64,000 nt of DNA from assembly GCF_002979775.1 (NCBI RefSeq), contig NZ_PCPR01000021.1, forward strand, positions 35,343 through 99,342, given 5' to 3'. A program made the translations under genes and the position numbers. Source of the DNA: Arthrobacter sp. MYb23. Lineage in GTDB: Bacteria > Actinomycetota > Actinomycetes > Actinomycetales > Micrococcaceae. This document shows, piece after piece, positions 1 through 7,846 of the stretch. Each line of letters starts with the position of its first letter. Position 1 is the stretch's first letter. The notes beneath the pieces were generated by a model. The model saw nothing but the letters and a program-made list of their open reading frames with translations, was not told the DNA's origin and ran no database searches.

Positions 1-25
1 CGGCGACGCCGGGGACGAGGAGTAA
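1..25 (+). CDS. 3' end of a gene cut by the window edge, probably pcaH
   Basis: An open frame enters from the left edge and stops at TAA 23-25, leaving only an acidic tail (GDAGDEE). The next gene, pcaG, starts 6 bases later, and its ribosome-binding site (GAGGAG, 17-22) lies inside this tail. The gene directly before pcaG in actinobacterial pca operons is pcaH, the beta subunit of protocatechuate 3,4-dioxygenase. Identity is inferred from position only, because seven residues cannot be recognised on their own. Confidence 0.4.
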
Positions 26-30
26 AGCGC

Positions 31-645
31 ATGAGCAAGCTGGCACCCACACCGGGTCAGACCGTTGGCCCCTTCTACGGCTACGCCCTTCCGTTTAATA
101 AGGACAACGAACTCCTGGCTCCGGGCAGCCCCGGCAGCATCCGCCTCCAGGGAACGGTCTACGACGGCGCGGGCAACGCCATCCCGGACGCCATCCTGGA
201 AATCTGGCAGCCGGACTCTGAGGGCAAGATCGTCGAGCGCACCGGCTCCCTGGTCCGCGACGGCTACACGTTCACCGGCTGGGGCCGCGGCTCCGTGGGC
301 AACTCGGGCGTGTACACCTTCACTACGGTCAACCCCGGCCCCACGGCTCCCGGCGCGGCGGCGTTCATCTCCGTGGCCGTCTTCGCCCGCGGCCTCATGA
401 ACCGCCTCTTCACCCGCGTTTACTTGCCGGAAAACGAGGAAGCGCTGGCCAACGATCCCCTGCTGAGCTCCCTCGACCCGGAGCGCCGCAAGACGCTGAT
501 CGCCCGCCGCGACGCCGACGGCGGCCTCACCTGGGACATCCGCCTGCAGGGTGGCGACGAGACCGTGTTCCTGGACTTCCAGCAGGACGGCTCGCTGGAA
601 ACCAGCGTCAACGCGGACCATTCTGCAAGGGTCAACCAGGCATGA
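31..645 (+). CDS. pcaG: protocatechuate 3,4-dioxygenase alpha subunit
   Basis: Together with PcaH this forms the Fe(III) intradiol dioxygenase that opens protocatechuate to 3-carboxy-cis,cis-muconate, the entry step of the beta-ketoadipate pathway in the cytoplasm. The 204-residue protein has the usual alpha-subunit start (PTPGQTVGPFYGYALP) and the intradiol-fold core around residues 35-115 (LEIWQPDSEG, then a GWGR segment and YTFTTVNPG). In this family the iron ligands lie mainly in PcaH. The start has a GAGGAG site 8 bases upstream. The stop overlaps the pcaB start (ATGA, 642-645), indicating translational coupling. Length and neighbours are ordinary for the family. Confidence 0.95.
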   Translation: MSKLAPTPGQTVGPFYGYALPFNKDNELLAPGSPGSIRLQGTVYDGAGNAIPDAILEIWQPDSEGKIVERTGSLVRDGYTFTGWGRGSVGNSGVYTFTTVNPGPTAPGAAAFISVAVFARGLMNRLFTRVYLPENEEALANDPLLSSLDPERRKTLIARRDADGGLTWDIRLQGGDETVFLDFQQDGSLETSVNADHSARVNQA

Positions 646-2063
646 CCGACGGCGACTTCGGCCTCCTTAGCCCCGTCTCGGCGTCGCCCGCTGTGACGGC
701 GCTGACGGGCGACCGTGCCGTGATCGCGGCAATCCTCCACGTCGAAGCCTCCTGGGCTGCCGTCCTTGAGGGTGCGGGACTCGTTCCCGCCGGTTCCGCC
801 GCTGTGGTGGCCGAAGCCGCCGATGCCGGTTCTTACGATGTTCTTTCGGTAGCGGAACGCGCCCAAGGGGGCGCCAACCCGGTGATTCCGTTGCTCGGAG
901 ACTTGCGCGCCCGCGTCCGGGAGTTGGACACCTCCGGAATCGGCGCCGGCAAGGCCGTCCACACCTCGCTGACCAGCCAAGACGTCCTCGACTCCGCCCT
1001 CATGGTGCTCGCCAGCCGCACCGTTTCTTCGTTGCTGGCAGAGGTTAAAGGCACGACGACGGCGCTCGCCACCCTGGCGGAGCAGCATGCGGACACGCTG
1101 TGCGTGGGCAGGAGCCTGACCCAGCACGCACTTCCTTACACGTTCGGGCTCAAGGCTGCACAGTGGTTCCAAGGCGTAGCCGCTGCGGCTGCGCGTTTGG
1201 AATCCCTTGAGTTGCCGGTTCAGTTTGGCGGGGCCGGCGGGACGCTGGCTTCGGCCACCAAGCTCGCAGCTGGTTCGGACTCCACGCCGTTCACCCTTGC
1301 GGATTCCCTGGCTGCCGAGCTCGGCCTCGCTCCTGCTCCGGCCCCTTGGCACAGCAACCGGCTGGCGGTCACCGCCCTCGGCGACGGGCTCGCCGCCCTC
1401 ATCGATTCCTTCGGCAAAATCGCCGCGGACCTGCTCTTCCTGAGCCGCCCGGAAGTTGCCGAACTTGGTGAACCGCTGGCTGCCGGACGCGGTGTTTCCT
1501 CGGCCATGCCGCAGAAGCAAAACCCCGTGTTGTCCGTCCTCATCCGCAGCGCAGCGTTGCAGGCCCCCGGTCTTGCAGCCCAACTGCACCTCGCCGCGGC
1601 AACCTTCAACGACGAGCGACCCGATGGCGCCTGGCACAGTGAATGGCCGGCCCTGCGCCAGCTGCTCGCGTTGGCCCTGGGCACTGCCCGTCACCTCCGC
1701 GAACTCACCGAAGGCCTCCGGGTGTTCCCCGACGCCATGCTCAGGAATCTCGGGATCTCGGGACCGCTGCTGCTCAGCGAAGGTGTGGCGGCCGCCGTCG
1801 CACCCCTCCTCGGCGAGGACGGAAAACAGAAGCTGCAGGCCGTCGTCGACGAAACCCTGAAGTCGCCCGCCGCCGAGCAATCCCGGATCTATACCAAGCT
1901 CCTGCGCGAAGCCGTCCCCGCGGACAGGCTTTCTGACGCCGAACTTGAAGCGCTCCTGGACCCTGCAAGCTACCTTGGCGAAGCGGCGGAGATCAGCCGC
2001 CGGATTCTCGCCACTTACCCCGACTTTGCAGCATCTTCATCGAAAGGAGCCGCTCGTGGCTAA
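642..2063 (+). CDS. pcaB: 3-carboxy-cis,cis-muconate cycloisomerase
   Basis: Second step of protocatechuate breakdown: lactonises 3-carboxy-cis,cis-muconate to 4-carboxymuconolactone. At 473 residues it is an argininosuccinate lyase/fumarase superfamily member. The family signature GVSSAMPQKQNP is visible at about residues 284-295, and TSLTSQDVLDSALM near residue 107 matches the second conserved region. It overlaps pcaG by 4 bases and pcaD by 8, so the three are probably translated together. The C-terminal 100 residues match bacterial PcaB rather than adenylosuccinate lyase. A long open frame on the opposite strand here is a codon-bias shadow. Confidence 0.95.
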   Translation: MTDGDFGLLSPVSASPAVTALTGDRAVIAAILHVEASWAAVLEGAGLVPAGSAAVVAEAADAGSYDVLSVAERAQGGANPVIPLLGDLRARVRELDTSGIGAGKAVHTSLTSQDVLDSALMVLASRTVSSLLAEVKGTTTALATLAEQHADTLCVGRSLTQHALPYTFGLKAAQWFQGVAAAAARLESLELPVQFGGAGGTLASATKLAAGSDSTPFTLADSLAAELGLAPAPAPWHSNRLAVTALGDGLAALIDSFGKIAADLLFLSRPEVAELGEPLAAGRGVSSAMPQKQNPVLSVLIRSAALQAPGLAAQLHLAAATFNDERPDGAWHSEWPALRQLLALALGTARHLRELTEGLRVFPDAMLRNLGISGPLLLSEGVAAAVAPLLGEDGKQKLQAVVDETLKSPAAEQSRIYTKLLREAVPADRLSDAELEALLDPASYLGEAAEISRRILATYPDFAASSSKGAARG

Positions 2064-2859
2064 GCCAACCATCAAGGCCGTGCTGCTGTCCCCGCAGCGC
2101 GAACTGGGAGACAAACCGCTCCTGGTGGTGGGCCCGTCGCTGGGCACGTCCACCGTGCTGTGGACGGAAACGGCTGCCCTCCTGGGCGACGAATACGACG
2201 TCATCGGTTGGGACCTCCCGGGCCACGGCATTTCGCCAACCGTCACGGAAGGCTTCGATGTTGCGGAACTCGCGGACGCCGTCGTCGATCTTGTCGACTC
2301 CGTTTCGCCGGACGGAAAGTTCCACTACGCCGGTGTTTCGCTGGGCGGAGCGACGGGCCTGCAGCTCGGCATCAAGCACGGCGACCGGCTCCGCAGCCTG
2401 TCGGTTCAATGCAGCGGCGCCAAGCTGGGCACTCCAGAAGGCTGGCTGGAGCGCGCCGAAACCGTGCGCAAACTCGGCACACCCGTGATGATCCAAGGCT
2501 CCGCGGAACGTTGGTTCGGGACCGGGTTCATGGATCGCCAGCCGGAGATCAGCAGCCGCCTCCTGCACGCCCTCCGGGACGCCGATCGCTTCGGCTACTC
2601 GTTCTGCTGCGAAGCCCTCGCCGCTTTTGATGTCCGTGAGGAGCTCGGCAGCATCACCGTCCCCACTCAGGTGATTGCCGGCGTCGAGGATTCCGTGGCG
2701 CCGCCGTCGGTGGCCGAATCTGTTGCCGCCGGCATCCGCGCGGGTGGAGGTTTCGCCGTGGTGGAAACGCTCGACGGCGTCGCCCACCTCGCACCCGCCG
2801 AGGCACCGGACGCCGTGGCCGATGTGATGCGCACTTTTATGAAGGAGAACGGACGATGA
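2056..2859 (+). CDS. pcaD: 3-oxoadipate enol-lactonase
   Basis: Hydrolyses 3-oxoadipate enol-lactone to 3-oxoadipate. It is an alpha/beta-hydrolase of 267 residues. The nucleophile elbow GVSLGG holds Ser95, with Asp212 (GVEDSVAP) and His244 (GVAHLAP) as the likely rest of the triad. The GTG start at 2056 was chosen because an AAAGGAG site lies 6 bases before it and the protein then begins VAKPTIKAVLL, as the family expects. An upstream in-frame start at 1945 would bury the gene in pcaB. It overlaps pcaB by 8 bases and pcaC by 4. Here PcaD and PcaC are separate, unlike the fused PcaL of some actinobacteria. Confidence 0.93.
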   Translation: MAKPTIKAVLLSPQRELGDKPLLVVGPSLGTSTVLWTETAALLGDEYDVIGWDLPGHGISPTVTEGFDVAELADAVVDLVDSVSPDGKFHYAGVSLGGATGLQLGIKHGDRLRSLSVQCSGAKLGTPEGWLERAETVRKLGTPVMIQGSAERWFGTGFMDRQPEISSRLLHALRDADRFGYSFCCEALAAFDVREELGSITVPTQVIAGVEDSVAPPSVAESVAAGIRAGGGFAVVETLDGVAHLAPAEAPDAVADVMRTFMKENGR

Positions 2860-3299
2860 GTACTGTTTCCGGCGACGCCGAACGCAATGGTGCCGTGCAG
2901 CCCGACGCCACCGCGCAGGACATTTACGACGCCGGCATGGTGGTCCGCCGCGAAGTGCTCGGCGATGCGCACGTGGACCGGGCCAACGCCAACAAGGATT
3001 CCTTTACCGAGGACTACCAGGACATGATCACCAGGATCGCCTGGGGTGGCATCTGGACGCGGCCCGGCCTGAGCCGGCAGATGCGATCCGCCGTCACCCT
3101 CACGGCGCTGGTGGCGCACGGTCACTGGGAGGAGCTCGCCATGCACGTCCGGGCGGCCCTCAACAACGGCCTGAGCAGGGACGAAATCAGGGAGATCCTG
3201 CTGCAGACCGCCATTTATTGCAGTGTGCCGTCGGCCAACTCGGCCTTCAAGACGGCCCAGAAAGTATTCGCCGAGATCGACGCCAACGAACCCAACTAA
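2856..3299 (+). CDS. pcaC: 4-carboxymuconolactone decarboxylase
   Basis: Decarboxylates 4-carboxymuconolactone to 3-oxoadipate enol-lactone. The 147-residue protein carries the carboxymuconolactone-decarboxylase/AhpD-like helical domain (residues about 45-135), including the conserved stretch TLTALVAHGHWEELAMHVRAA followed by ILLQTAIYCSVPSAN. It overlaps pcaD by 4 bases. The stop codon and the last codons (..EPN, TAA 3297-3299) lie inside the left arm of a 66-bp palindrome (3291-3356), so the extreme C-terminus seems to be supplied by that repeat. The core domain is complete before that point. Confidence 0.93.
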   Translation: MSTVSGDAERNGAVQPDATAQDIYDAGMVVRREVLGDAHVDRANANKDSFTEDYQDMITRIAWGGIWTRPGLSRQMRSAVTLTALVAHGHWEELAMHVRAALNNGLSRDEIREILLQTAIYCSVPSANSAFKTAQKVFAEIDANEPN

Positions 3300-3356
3300 G
3301 TCGCATTTGAGCGCGTTTAGACCCCTCAAAACGCGCACTAATGCGACTCAGTTGGG
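3291..3356. repeat. 66-bp palindromic repeat, copy 1
   Basis: A near-perfect inverted repeat whose outer ends are CCCAACTAAGTCGCAT and ATGCGACTCAGTTGGG. The arms run through GAGCGCG/CGCGCACT to a short central loop (ACCCCTC). It overlaps the pcaC stop and ends 22 bases before the pcaF start. A second element of exactly the same length and outer ends lies at 6819-6884, so this is a dispersed family rather than a one-off terminator. Transcribed, it would form a strong stem-loop inside the pca mRNA between pcaC and pcaF. Confidence 0.85.
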
Positions 3357-3378
3357 TAAAGAGAACGAAGGAAAACCC

Positions 3379-4593
3379 ATGAACCAGGCTTTTGTGTACG
3401 ACGCCGTGCGCACGCCCTTTGGCAAGTTCGGCTCCGGCCTTGCAGCGGTCCGTCCCGATGACCTTGCGGCCCACGTGGTCCGAGAGTCCGTCAAACGTGC
3501 TCCGGGGCTTGATGTTGAGCGGATCGACGAGGTGGTGTTCGGCAACGCCAACGGTGCCGGCGAGGAAAACCGCAACGTCGCCCGCATGGCCACCCTGCTG
3601 GCTGGCCTTCCGGTCTCCATCCCGGGCACCTCGGTCAACCGTCTCTGCGGCTCCTCCTTGGACGCTGCGATCATCGCTTCGCGCCAGATCAACGCAGGAG
3701 ACGCCGACCTCATGCTGGTGGGCGGCGCCGAATCCATGTCCCGTGCTCCGTGGGTCCTCCCGAAGACCTCCAAGCCCTACCCGGCCGGTGACATGACACT
3801 CGCTTCAACCACGCTCGGTTGGCGCCTTGTGAACCCAGCCATGAACAAGGACTGGACCATCTCCTTGGGCGAAGCCACCGAACGGCTGCGCGAGAAGTAC
3901 GGCATCACCCGGGAACGGCAGGACCAGTTTGCTGCGGATTCGCACAATCTGGCCGACGCCGCGTGGAACGAAGGCTTCTACGATTCTTTGGTGACAGCGG
4001 TTCCGGGCACTGACCTGGTCCGTGACGAGGGCATCCGTGCCGGCTCTTCGGCGGAGAAGCTGGGCGGTTTGAAGACCGTGTTCCGGGCTGAGTCTGACGG
4101 GCCCGACGGCGGTACGGTCACCGCCGGGAATGCCTCGCCTTTGTCTGATGGTGCTTCTGCTGCGTGGATTGGTTCCGAGGCTGCCTCGGCGATCCTCGGC
4201 ATGGAGCCCCTAGCCCGCATCGCGGGCCGCGGCGCGCACGGCAACGACCCCCAGTTCTTCGGGTTCGCCCCGGTGGAGGCAGCGAACAAGGCCCTCGCGA
4301 AGGCGGGCATCGGCTGGGACCAGGTGGGCGCCGTCGAACTTAATGAGGCGTTCGCCGCACAGTCGTTGGCGTGCGTTGACGCGTGGGGGATCGACCCCGC
4401 AATCGTGAACCAGCACGGTGGCGCGATCGCGATGGGCCACCCGCTGGGTGCCTCCGGTACCCGCATCCTGGGTACGCTCGCCCGCTCACTGCAGGCTTCC
4501 GGCCAGCGGTGGGGTGTCGCGGCGATCTGCATCGGCGTGGGCCAAGGCCTTGCTGTGGTGCTCGAAAACGTCACTGCCGGCGCTTCGGCATAG
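3379..4593 (+). CDS. pcaF: beta-ketoadipyl-CoA thiolase
   Basis: Last step of the pathway: splits 3-oxoadipyl-CoA with CoA into succinyl-CoA and acetyl-CoA. It is a 404-residue thiolase with the acyl-accepting Cys90 in NRLCGSS, the GHPLGASGTRILGTL motif near residue 355 and the C-terminal CIGVGQG loop with the second catalytic cysteine. The ATG at 3379 has a GAAGGA site 7 bases before it; the longer in-frame extension to 3223 runs through the repeat and pcaC and is rejected. Context with pcaI/pcaJ makes the beta-ketoadipyl-CoA role more likely than a general acetyl-CoA acetyltransferase. Confidence 0.93.
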   Translation: MNQAFVYDAVRTPFGKFGSGLAAVRPDDLAAHVVRESVKRAPGLDVERIDEVVFGNANGAGEENRNVARMATLLAGLPVSIPGTSVNRLCGSSLDAAIIASRQINAGDADLMLVGGAESMSRAPWVLPKTSKPYPAGDMTLASTTLGWRLVNPAMNKDWTISLGEATERLREKYGITRERQDQFAADSHNLADAAWNEGFYDSLVTAVPGTDLVRDEGIRAGSSAEKLGGLKTVFRAESDGPDGGTVTAGNASPLSDGASAAWIGSEAASAILGMEPLARIAGRGAHGNDPQFFGFAPVEAANKALAKAGIGWDQVGAVELNEAFAAQSLACVDAWGIDPAIVNQHGGAIAMGHPLGASGTRILGTLARSLQASGQRWGVAAICIGVGQGLAVVLENVTAGASA

Positions 4594-4607
4594 AAGGGTA
4601 AAGAGTC

Positions 4608-5309
4608 ATGCTGAATTTCATTGACACTGTTGGCGAGGCTGTCGCCGGCATCAAGGACGGGTCCACGGTGATGATCGGCGGGTTCGGCAACGCCGGGCAG
4701 CCGTTCGAACTGATCGACGCACTCATGGATTGCGGCGCCAAGGACCTGACCGTGGTCAACAACAACGCCGGCCAGGGCGATCAGGGCCTCGCGCTGCTGA
4801 TCAAGGAGGGCCGGGTCCGCAAAATGATCTGTTCCTTCCCACGGCAGTCCGATTCCTGGCACTTCGACGCCAAGTTCCACGCCGGTGAGATCGAGCTGGA
4901 ACTCGTCCCGCAGGGCAACCTGGCCGAGCGCATCCGTGCTGCCGGCGCCGGCATCGGTGGGTTCTTCACGCCCACCGGCTACGGCACCACGTTGGCTGAG
5001 GGCAAGGAAACCCGGTTGCTGGATGGGAAGTGGCAGGTCTTCGAAACACCCATCCACGCCGACGTCGCGCTGATCAAGGCACTCAAGGCCGACGGCAAGG
5101 GCAACCTCGTCTACCGCAAGACCGCCCGGAACTTTGGCCCCATCATGGCTGCGGCGGCCAAGCACACCATTGTGCAGGTCTCGGAGATCGTGCCTACCGG
5201 TTCCTTGGATCCGGAGAACGTGGTGACACCCGGTATTTACGTCAACAGCGTGGTCCGCGTGGATTCTGCCGGCGGCGCAGTCGGCACAAGCAAAGAGAAG
5301 GTGGCTTGA
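4608..5309 (+). CDS. pcaI: 3-oxoadipate CoA-transferase subunit A
   Basis: With PcaJ it moves CoA from succinyl-CoA to 3-oxoadipate. The 233-residue protein is the alpha part of a family I CoA-transferase, with the CoA-binding motif GGFGNAGQP near residues 24-32 and the conserved CSFPRQSDSWHF region. It lies 14 bases after pcaF, and pcaJ follows after 2 bases. Succinyl-CoA:3-oxoacid transferase (scoA) has the same fold, but the position between pcaF and pcaJ in a complete pca operon decides the assignment. Confidence 0.92.
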   Translation: MLNFIDTVGEAVAGIKDGSTVMIGGFGNAGQPFELIDALMDCGAKDLTVVNNNAGQGDQGLALLIKEGRVRKMICSFPRQSDSWHFDAKFHAGEIELELVPQGNLAERIRAAGAGIGGFFTPTGYGTTLAEGKETRLLDGKWQVFETPIHADVALIKALKADGKGNLVYRKTARNFGPIMAAAAKHTIVQVSEIVPTGSLDPENVVTPGIYVNSVVRVDSAGGAVGTSKEKVA

Positions 5310-5311
5310 TC

Positions 5312-5980
5312 ATGAGCACCCAAACGAGCATCCAGACCTCCGACAAGCCGCTGGGCCGCGATGAGCTCGCCCAGTTGGTGGCCCGCGACATCGTCCCCGG
5401 GTCGTTCGTGAACCTGGGCATCGGCCAGCCCACTCTCGTGTCCAACTACCTCACCGAGGAACAGAACATCACGCTCCACACGGAGAACGGGATGCTCGGA
5501 ATGGGCCCGGCCGCTGAGGGCGACGAGATCGACGGCGACTTGATCAATGCCGGAAAGATCCCCGTCACCGAACTTCCCGGGGCCTCGTACTTCCACCACG
5601 CTGACTCGTTCGCGATCATGCGCGGCGGGCACCTGGACATCTGCGTGCTGGGGGCGTTCCAGGTTTCTGCCACCGGTGACCTCGCCAACTGGCACACCGG
5701 CGCCCCGGACGCGATCCCCGCCGTCGGTGGTGCGATGGATTTGGCCACCGGCGCCAAGGACGTGTTCGTGATGATGACGCTGCTGACCCGCGAGGGCGTG
5801 TCCAAGCTCGTGGAACAGTGCACCTACCCGCTGACCGGCGTCGGCTGCGTCACCCGCGTGTACACAGACAAAGCTGTGTTCCTCACCGGACCCGACGGCG
5901 TCACCGTCCGCGAGACCTTCGGCTGCACCTTCGATGAAATCCAAGAGCTCGTGCCGCTGCCCCTGAAGAAAGCAGAGTAG
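5312..5980 (+). CDS. pcaJ: 3-oxoadipate CoA-transferase subunit B
   Basis: Beta subunit of the 3-oxoadipate:succinyl-CoA transferase. The 222-residue protein carries the catalytic glutamate motif (T)ENGMLGMGP, with Glu58, which forms the covalent glutamyl-CoA intermediate in this family, and the GGAMDLATGAKDVFV stretch. The ATG at 5312 gives the expected N-terminus (MSTQTSIQ..). The frame is open much further upstream through pcaI, but that part reads as out-of-frame sequence. It closes the catabolic part of the operon; pcaR follows 30 bases later. Confidence 0.93.
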   Translation: MSTQTSIQTSDKPLGRDELAQLVARDIVPGSFVNLGIGQPTLVSNYLTEEQNITLHTENGMLGMGPAAEGDEIDGDLINAGKIPVTELPGASYFHHADSFAIMRGGHLDICVLGAFQVSATGDLANWHTGAPDAIPAVGGAMDLATGAKDVFVMMTLLTREGVSKLVEQCTYPLTGVGCVTRVYTDKAVFLTGPDGVTVRETFGCTFDEIQELVPLPLKKAE

Positions 5981-6010
5981 GCCCCGCAGCGCACCCTAGG
6001 ATTGGTAACC

Positions 6011-6814
6011 ATGACCGACTCCGCAGTTACCCCGCAGGCAAGCGATCAGTACGTCCAGTCGCTGGCCCGCGGGCTCGCCGTGATCCGGGCGTTCGACGCG
6101 AACAACCCCGTGATGACCCTCAGCGAAGTCGCAGCCCGGACGGACCTGACCCGCGCCACGGCCCGGAGGTTCCTGCACACCTTGGTTGAGTTGGGTTACG
6201 TCCGCACCGACGGCAAGACCTTCGCACTCACCGCCAAGGTGCTGCAGCTCGGGTACTCGTATCTTTCGGCGCTGTCTTTGCCCCAGTTGGCGCAGCCGCA
6301 CCTGGAACAGCTCAGCCTGAAGCTGGGGGAGTCCACCTCCGCCGCGGTGCTGGACGGGCCGGACATTTTCTACGTAGCCCGCGTAGCCACGCGCCGGATC
6401 ATGAACGTCGGGATCACTGTGGGCACCCGCTTCCCGGCGTACGCCACGTCCATGGGTCGCGTCCTGCTCGCCGGATTGCCGCAGGCCAAGCTGGAGGCTT
6501 ACCTCACGACGGCGGAGCTCACCCCGCTCACGCCGCGAACCGTCGCCAGCGTGCCCGACTTGAGGGCCGCCGTCGAGCAGGTCCGTGCGCAAGGCTGGTG
6601 CCTGCTCGACCAGGAGCTGGAACTCGGCCTGATGTCCATCGCAGCCCCGGTGTGGAACCACAACAACGGCGACAACGTTGCCGCCATCAACGTGTCCTTG
6701 CAGGCCCAGGCCGTCGCAGCACAGCCAGATCCTGAGAAGTACCTCGATGGAGTGCGGCAGGAAGTAGTGGCCACGGCCAACGCCATCTCGCAGGACGTCT
6801 CGGCGAAGCACTAA
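6011..6814 (+). CDS. pcaR: IclR-family regulator of the pca genes
   Basis: A 267-residue IclR-type regulator: N-terminal winged helix (about residues 10-70, with YVQSLARGLAVIRAF and LTRATARRFLHTLVELGYV) and a C-terminal effector-binding domain ending in an IAAPVWNHNNGDNVAAINVS core. IclR proteins at this position (PcaR/PcaU group) sense protocatechuate or beta-ketoadipate. The ATG at 6011 is preferred over the TTG at 6002. It is co-directional with the operon, so it is probably transcribed with it and may regulate itself. A 66-bp palindrome starts 4 bases after the stop. Confidence 0.88.
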   Translation: MTDSAVTPQASDQYVQSLARGLAVIRAFDANNPVMTLSEVAARTDLTRATARRFLHTLVELGYVRTDGKTFALTAKVLQLGYSYLSALSLPQLAQPHLEQLSLKLGESTSAAVLDGPDIFYVARVATRRIMNVGITVGTRFPAYATSMGRVLLAGLPQAKLEAYLTTAELTPLTPRTVASVPDLRAAVEQVRAQGWCLLDQELELGLMSIAAPVWNHNNGDNVAAINVSLQAQAVAAQPDPEKYLDGVRQEVVATANAISQDVSAKH

Positions 6815-6818
6815 CCCA

Positions 6819-6884
6819 CCCAAGTAGGTCGCAGATCAGGCCGTTGTGGGCGCTCAGAACGGCCTGAACTGCGACTCAGTTGGG
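6819..6884. repeat. 66-bp palindromic repeat, copy 2
   Basis: Inverted repeat with outer ends CCCAAGTAGGTCGCAG and CTGCGACTCAGTTGGG (one gap offset) and inner arms ATCAGGCCGTT/AACGGCCTGAA. The loop contains GTGGGCGCTCAG. It has the same length and the same outer ends as the element at 3291-3356, while the middle of the stem differs with compensating changes on both arms. It sits between the convergent ends of pcaR and the DUF1801 gene, where it could also serve as a two-way terminator. Confidence 0.85.
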
Positions 6885-6897
6885 ACAGGCGGGGGGG

Positions 6898-7242
6898 CTA
6901 CTTCCGGATTGCCGCCAACCGCGTTTCCAGGATCCGGCGAACCATGGAGTCCGGCACGGGGTTGTCCGCAGAAAAGCGCAGCGTCCCCGGTGACCACGAG
7001 TAACCGCCAAGCTCCTCCGACATTTCCGGCAGGATCTGCCCACTGAACGGGTACAGCGCCAGGTGCTTCTTGGTTTCGAGCACGCTCACCAGGCCCTTGC
7101 CATCAACCAGCAGCGCAGGCATGCCGTAGCTGACGCCTTCTTCAGCCTCGGGCGCGAGTTCGCGGGCGATCCCCACAATCCGCTCCAGAATCGGGCGGTT
7201 GCCCTCGCTGACGCTTTCCAGATATTCGGTGACGGTTCCCAT
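6898..7242 (-). CDS. DUF1801-type small protein
   Basis: A 114-residue protein resembling the DUF1801/YdhG group (YjbR/CyaY-like fold), with the typical EEGVSYGMPALLVDGKGLV and ALYPFSGQILPEM stretches followed by LRFSADNPVPDSMVRRIL. No enzymatic function is established for the family. There are no membrane segments. It stands alone on the minus strand, convergent with pcaR across the 66-bp palindrome. The match rests on sequence pattern only. Confidence 0.75.
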   Translation of the reverse strand: MGTVTEYLESVSEGNRPILERIVGIARELAPEAEEGVSYGMPALLVDGKGLVSVLETKKHLALYPFSGQILPEMSEELGGYSWSPGTLRFSADNPVPDSMVRRILETRLAAIRK

Positions 7243-7265
7243 GGCCTAATCCTGCGCCAAAGAGT

Positions 7266-7330
7266 GGAGTTTTTGTACAGCTCATGACCTCTAGAAGCGG
7301 GTTTAAGGGCGGTATCTGTACAAAAACTCC
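7266..7330. repeat. palindromic repeat with 15-bp perfect arms
   Basis: GGAGTTTTTGTACAG (7266-7280) is repeated inverted as CTGTACAAAAACTCC (7316-7330), separated by 35 bases that contain CTCTAGAAG. It lies between the DUF1801 gene start (7242) and the RidA gene end (7337), both on the minus strand. Long arms plus a long spacer are more than a terminator needs. It may be another dispersed palindromic element, or an operator/terminator hybrid. No second copy is in this window. Confidence 0.7.
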
Positions 7331-7336
7331 AGAGGC

Positions 7337-7735
7337 TTAGCGCTCCGGGATCACCGCGATGCCCTGGATTTCGATCAGTGCCTCTTTCTGCCAGAGGCGG
7401 GTGACGCCGATGCCGGCCATGGCGGGGTACTGCGATCCTGCCATTTCGCGCCAGATGCGTCCGATTTCGCGGCCGTTGGCCATGTAGTCGTCCACGTCCG
7501 TGAGGTAGATGGTCACGTTCACCAAGTCCTCGGGCTCTCCGCCGGCCTCGCGCAGGGTGGTGATCACGTTGGAGAACGCCTGGGTGAACTGCTCCACGAT
7601 GCCACCGGGAACGATGTTCATGTTCTTGTCCAGGGCCGTTTGGCCGCCCAGGAAAACGGTGTTGCCAGCCAGGATTCCGTGCGCGAAACCCGATGGCTTG
7701 GGCAGCGATTCCGGGTTGATCGTTGTGTGGCTCAT
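7337..7735 (-). CDS. RidA-family (YjgF/UK114) protein, probable enamine/imine deaminase
   Basis: A 132-residue RidA-superfamily protein. The fold is recognisable from FAHGILAGNTVFLGGQTALD, the central DLVNVTIYLTDVDDY and the C-terminal RLWQKEALIEIQGIAVIP, where the Arg and the Glu of EIQ correspond to the usual active-site pair. RidA proteins hydrolyse enamine/imine intermediates, and 2-aminomuconate deaminases belong to the same superfamily. It is divergent from the aromatic-CoA operon (start 7735 against 7871) over a shared control region. If the substrate is an aminobenzoate, a deaminase would be a needed step; that is inference. Confidence 0.85.
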   Translation of the reverse strand: MSHTTINPESLPKPSGFAHGILAGNTVFLGGQTALDKNMNIVPGGIVEQFTQAFSNVITTLREAGGEPEDLVNVTIYLTDVDDYMANGREIGRIWREMAGSQYPAMAGIGVTRLWQKEALIEIQGIAVIPER

Positions 7736-7817
7736 GCTGTTCCTCCTCGTTGTGGCAACTGCAAAAACTTTTGGAAAGCCTCTGTGCAGATCATTTCCGC
7801 CGTGCTACGTTGAGCAT

Positions 7818-7846
7818 ATGTGACGATCGTAAAAAAGTCGACACAT
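7818..7846. promoter_or_regulatory. imperfect inverted repeat in the divergent promoter region
   Basis: ATGTGACGA (7818-7826) and TCGACACAT (7838-7846) are inverted copies with 8 of 9 bases matching, 11 bases apart across an A-rich spacer. The site lies between the divergent RidA gene (start 7735) and the FAA-hydrolase gene (start 7871), ending 25 bases before the latter start. Position and symmetry suggest an operator for a dimeric regulator such as a PaaX, GntR or IclR protein. The PaaX-type gene at 16972 is one candidate; no promoter boxes are obvious. Confidence 0.5.

Noticed and set aside
420..1880. 486-residue open frame opposite pcaB
   Set aside because: A codon-bias shadow of a high-GC gene: the translation is Gly/Arg/Gln/Glu-rich with no family pattern, while pcaB in the other frame has clear motifs and operon overlaps.
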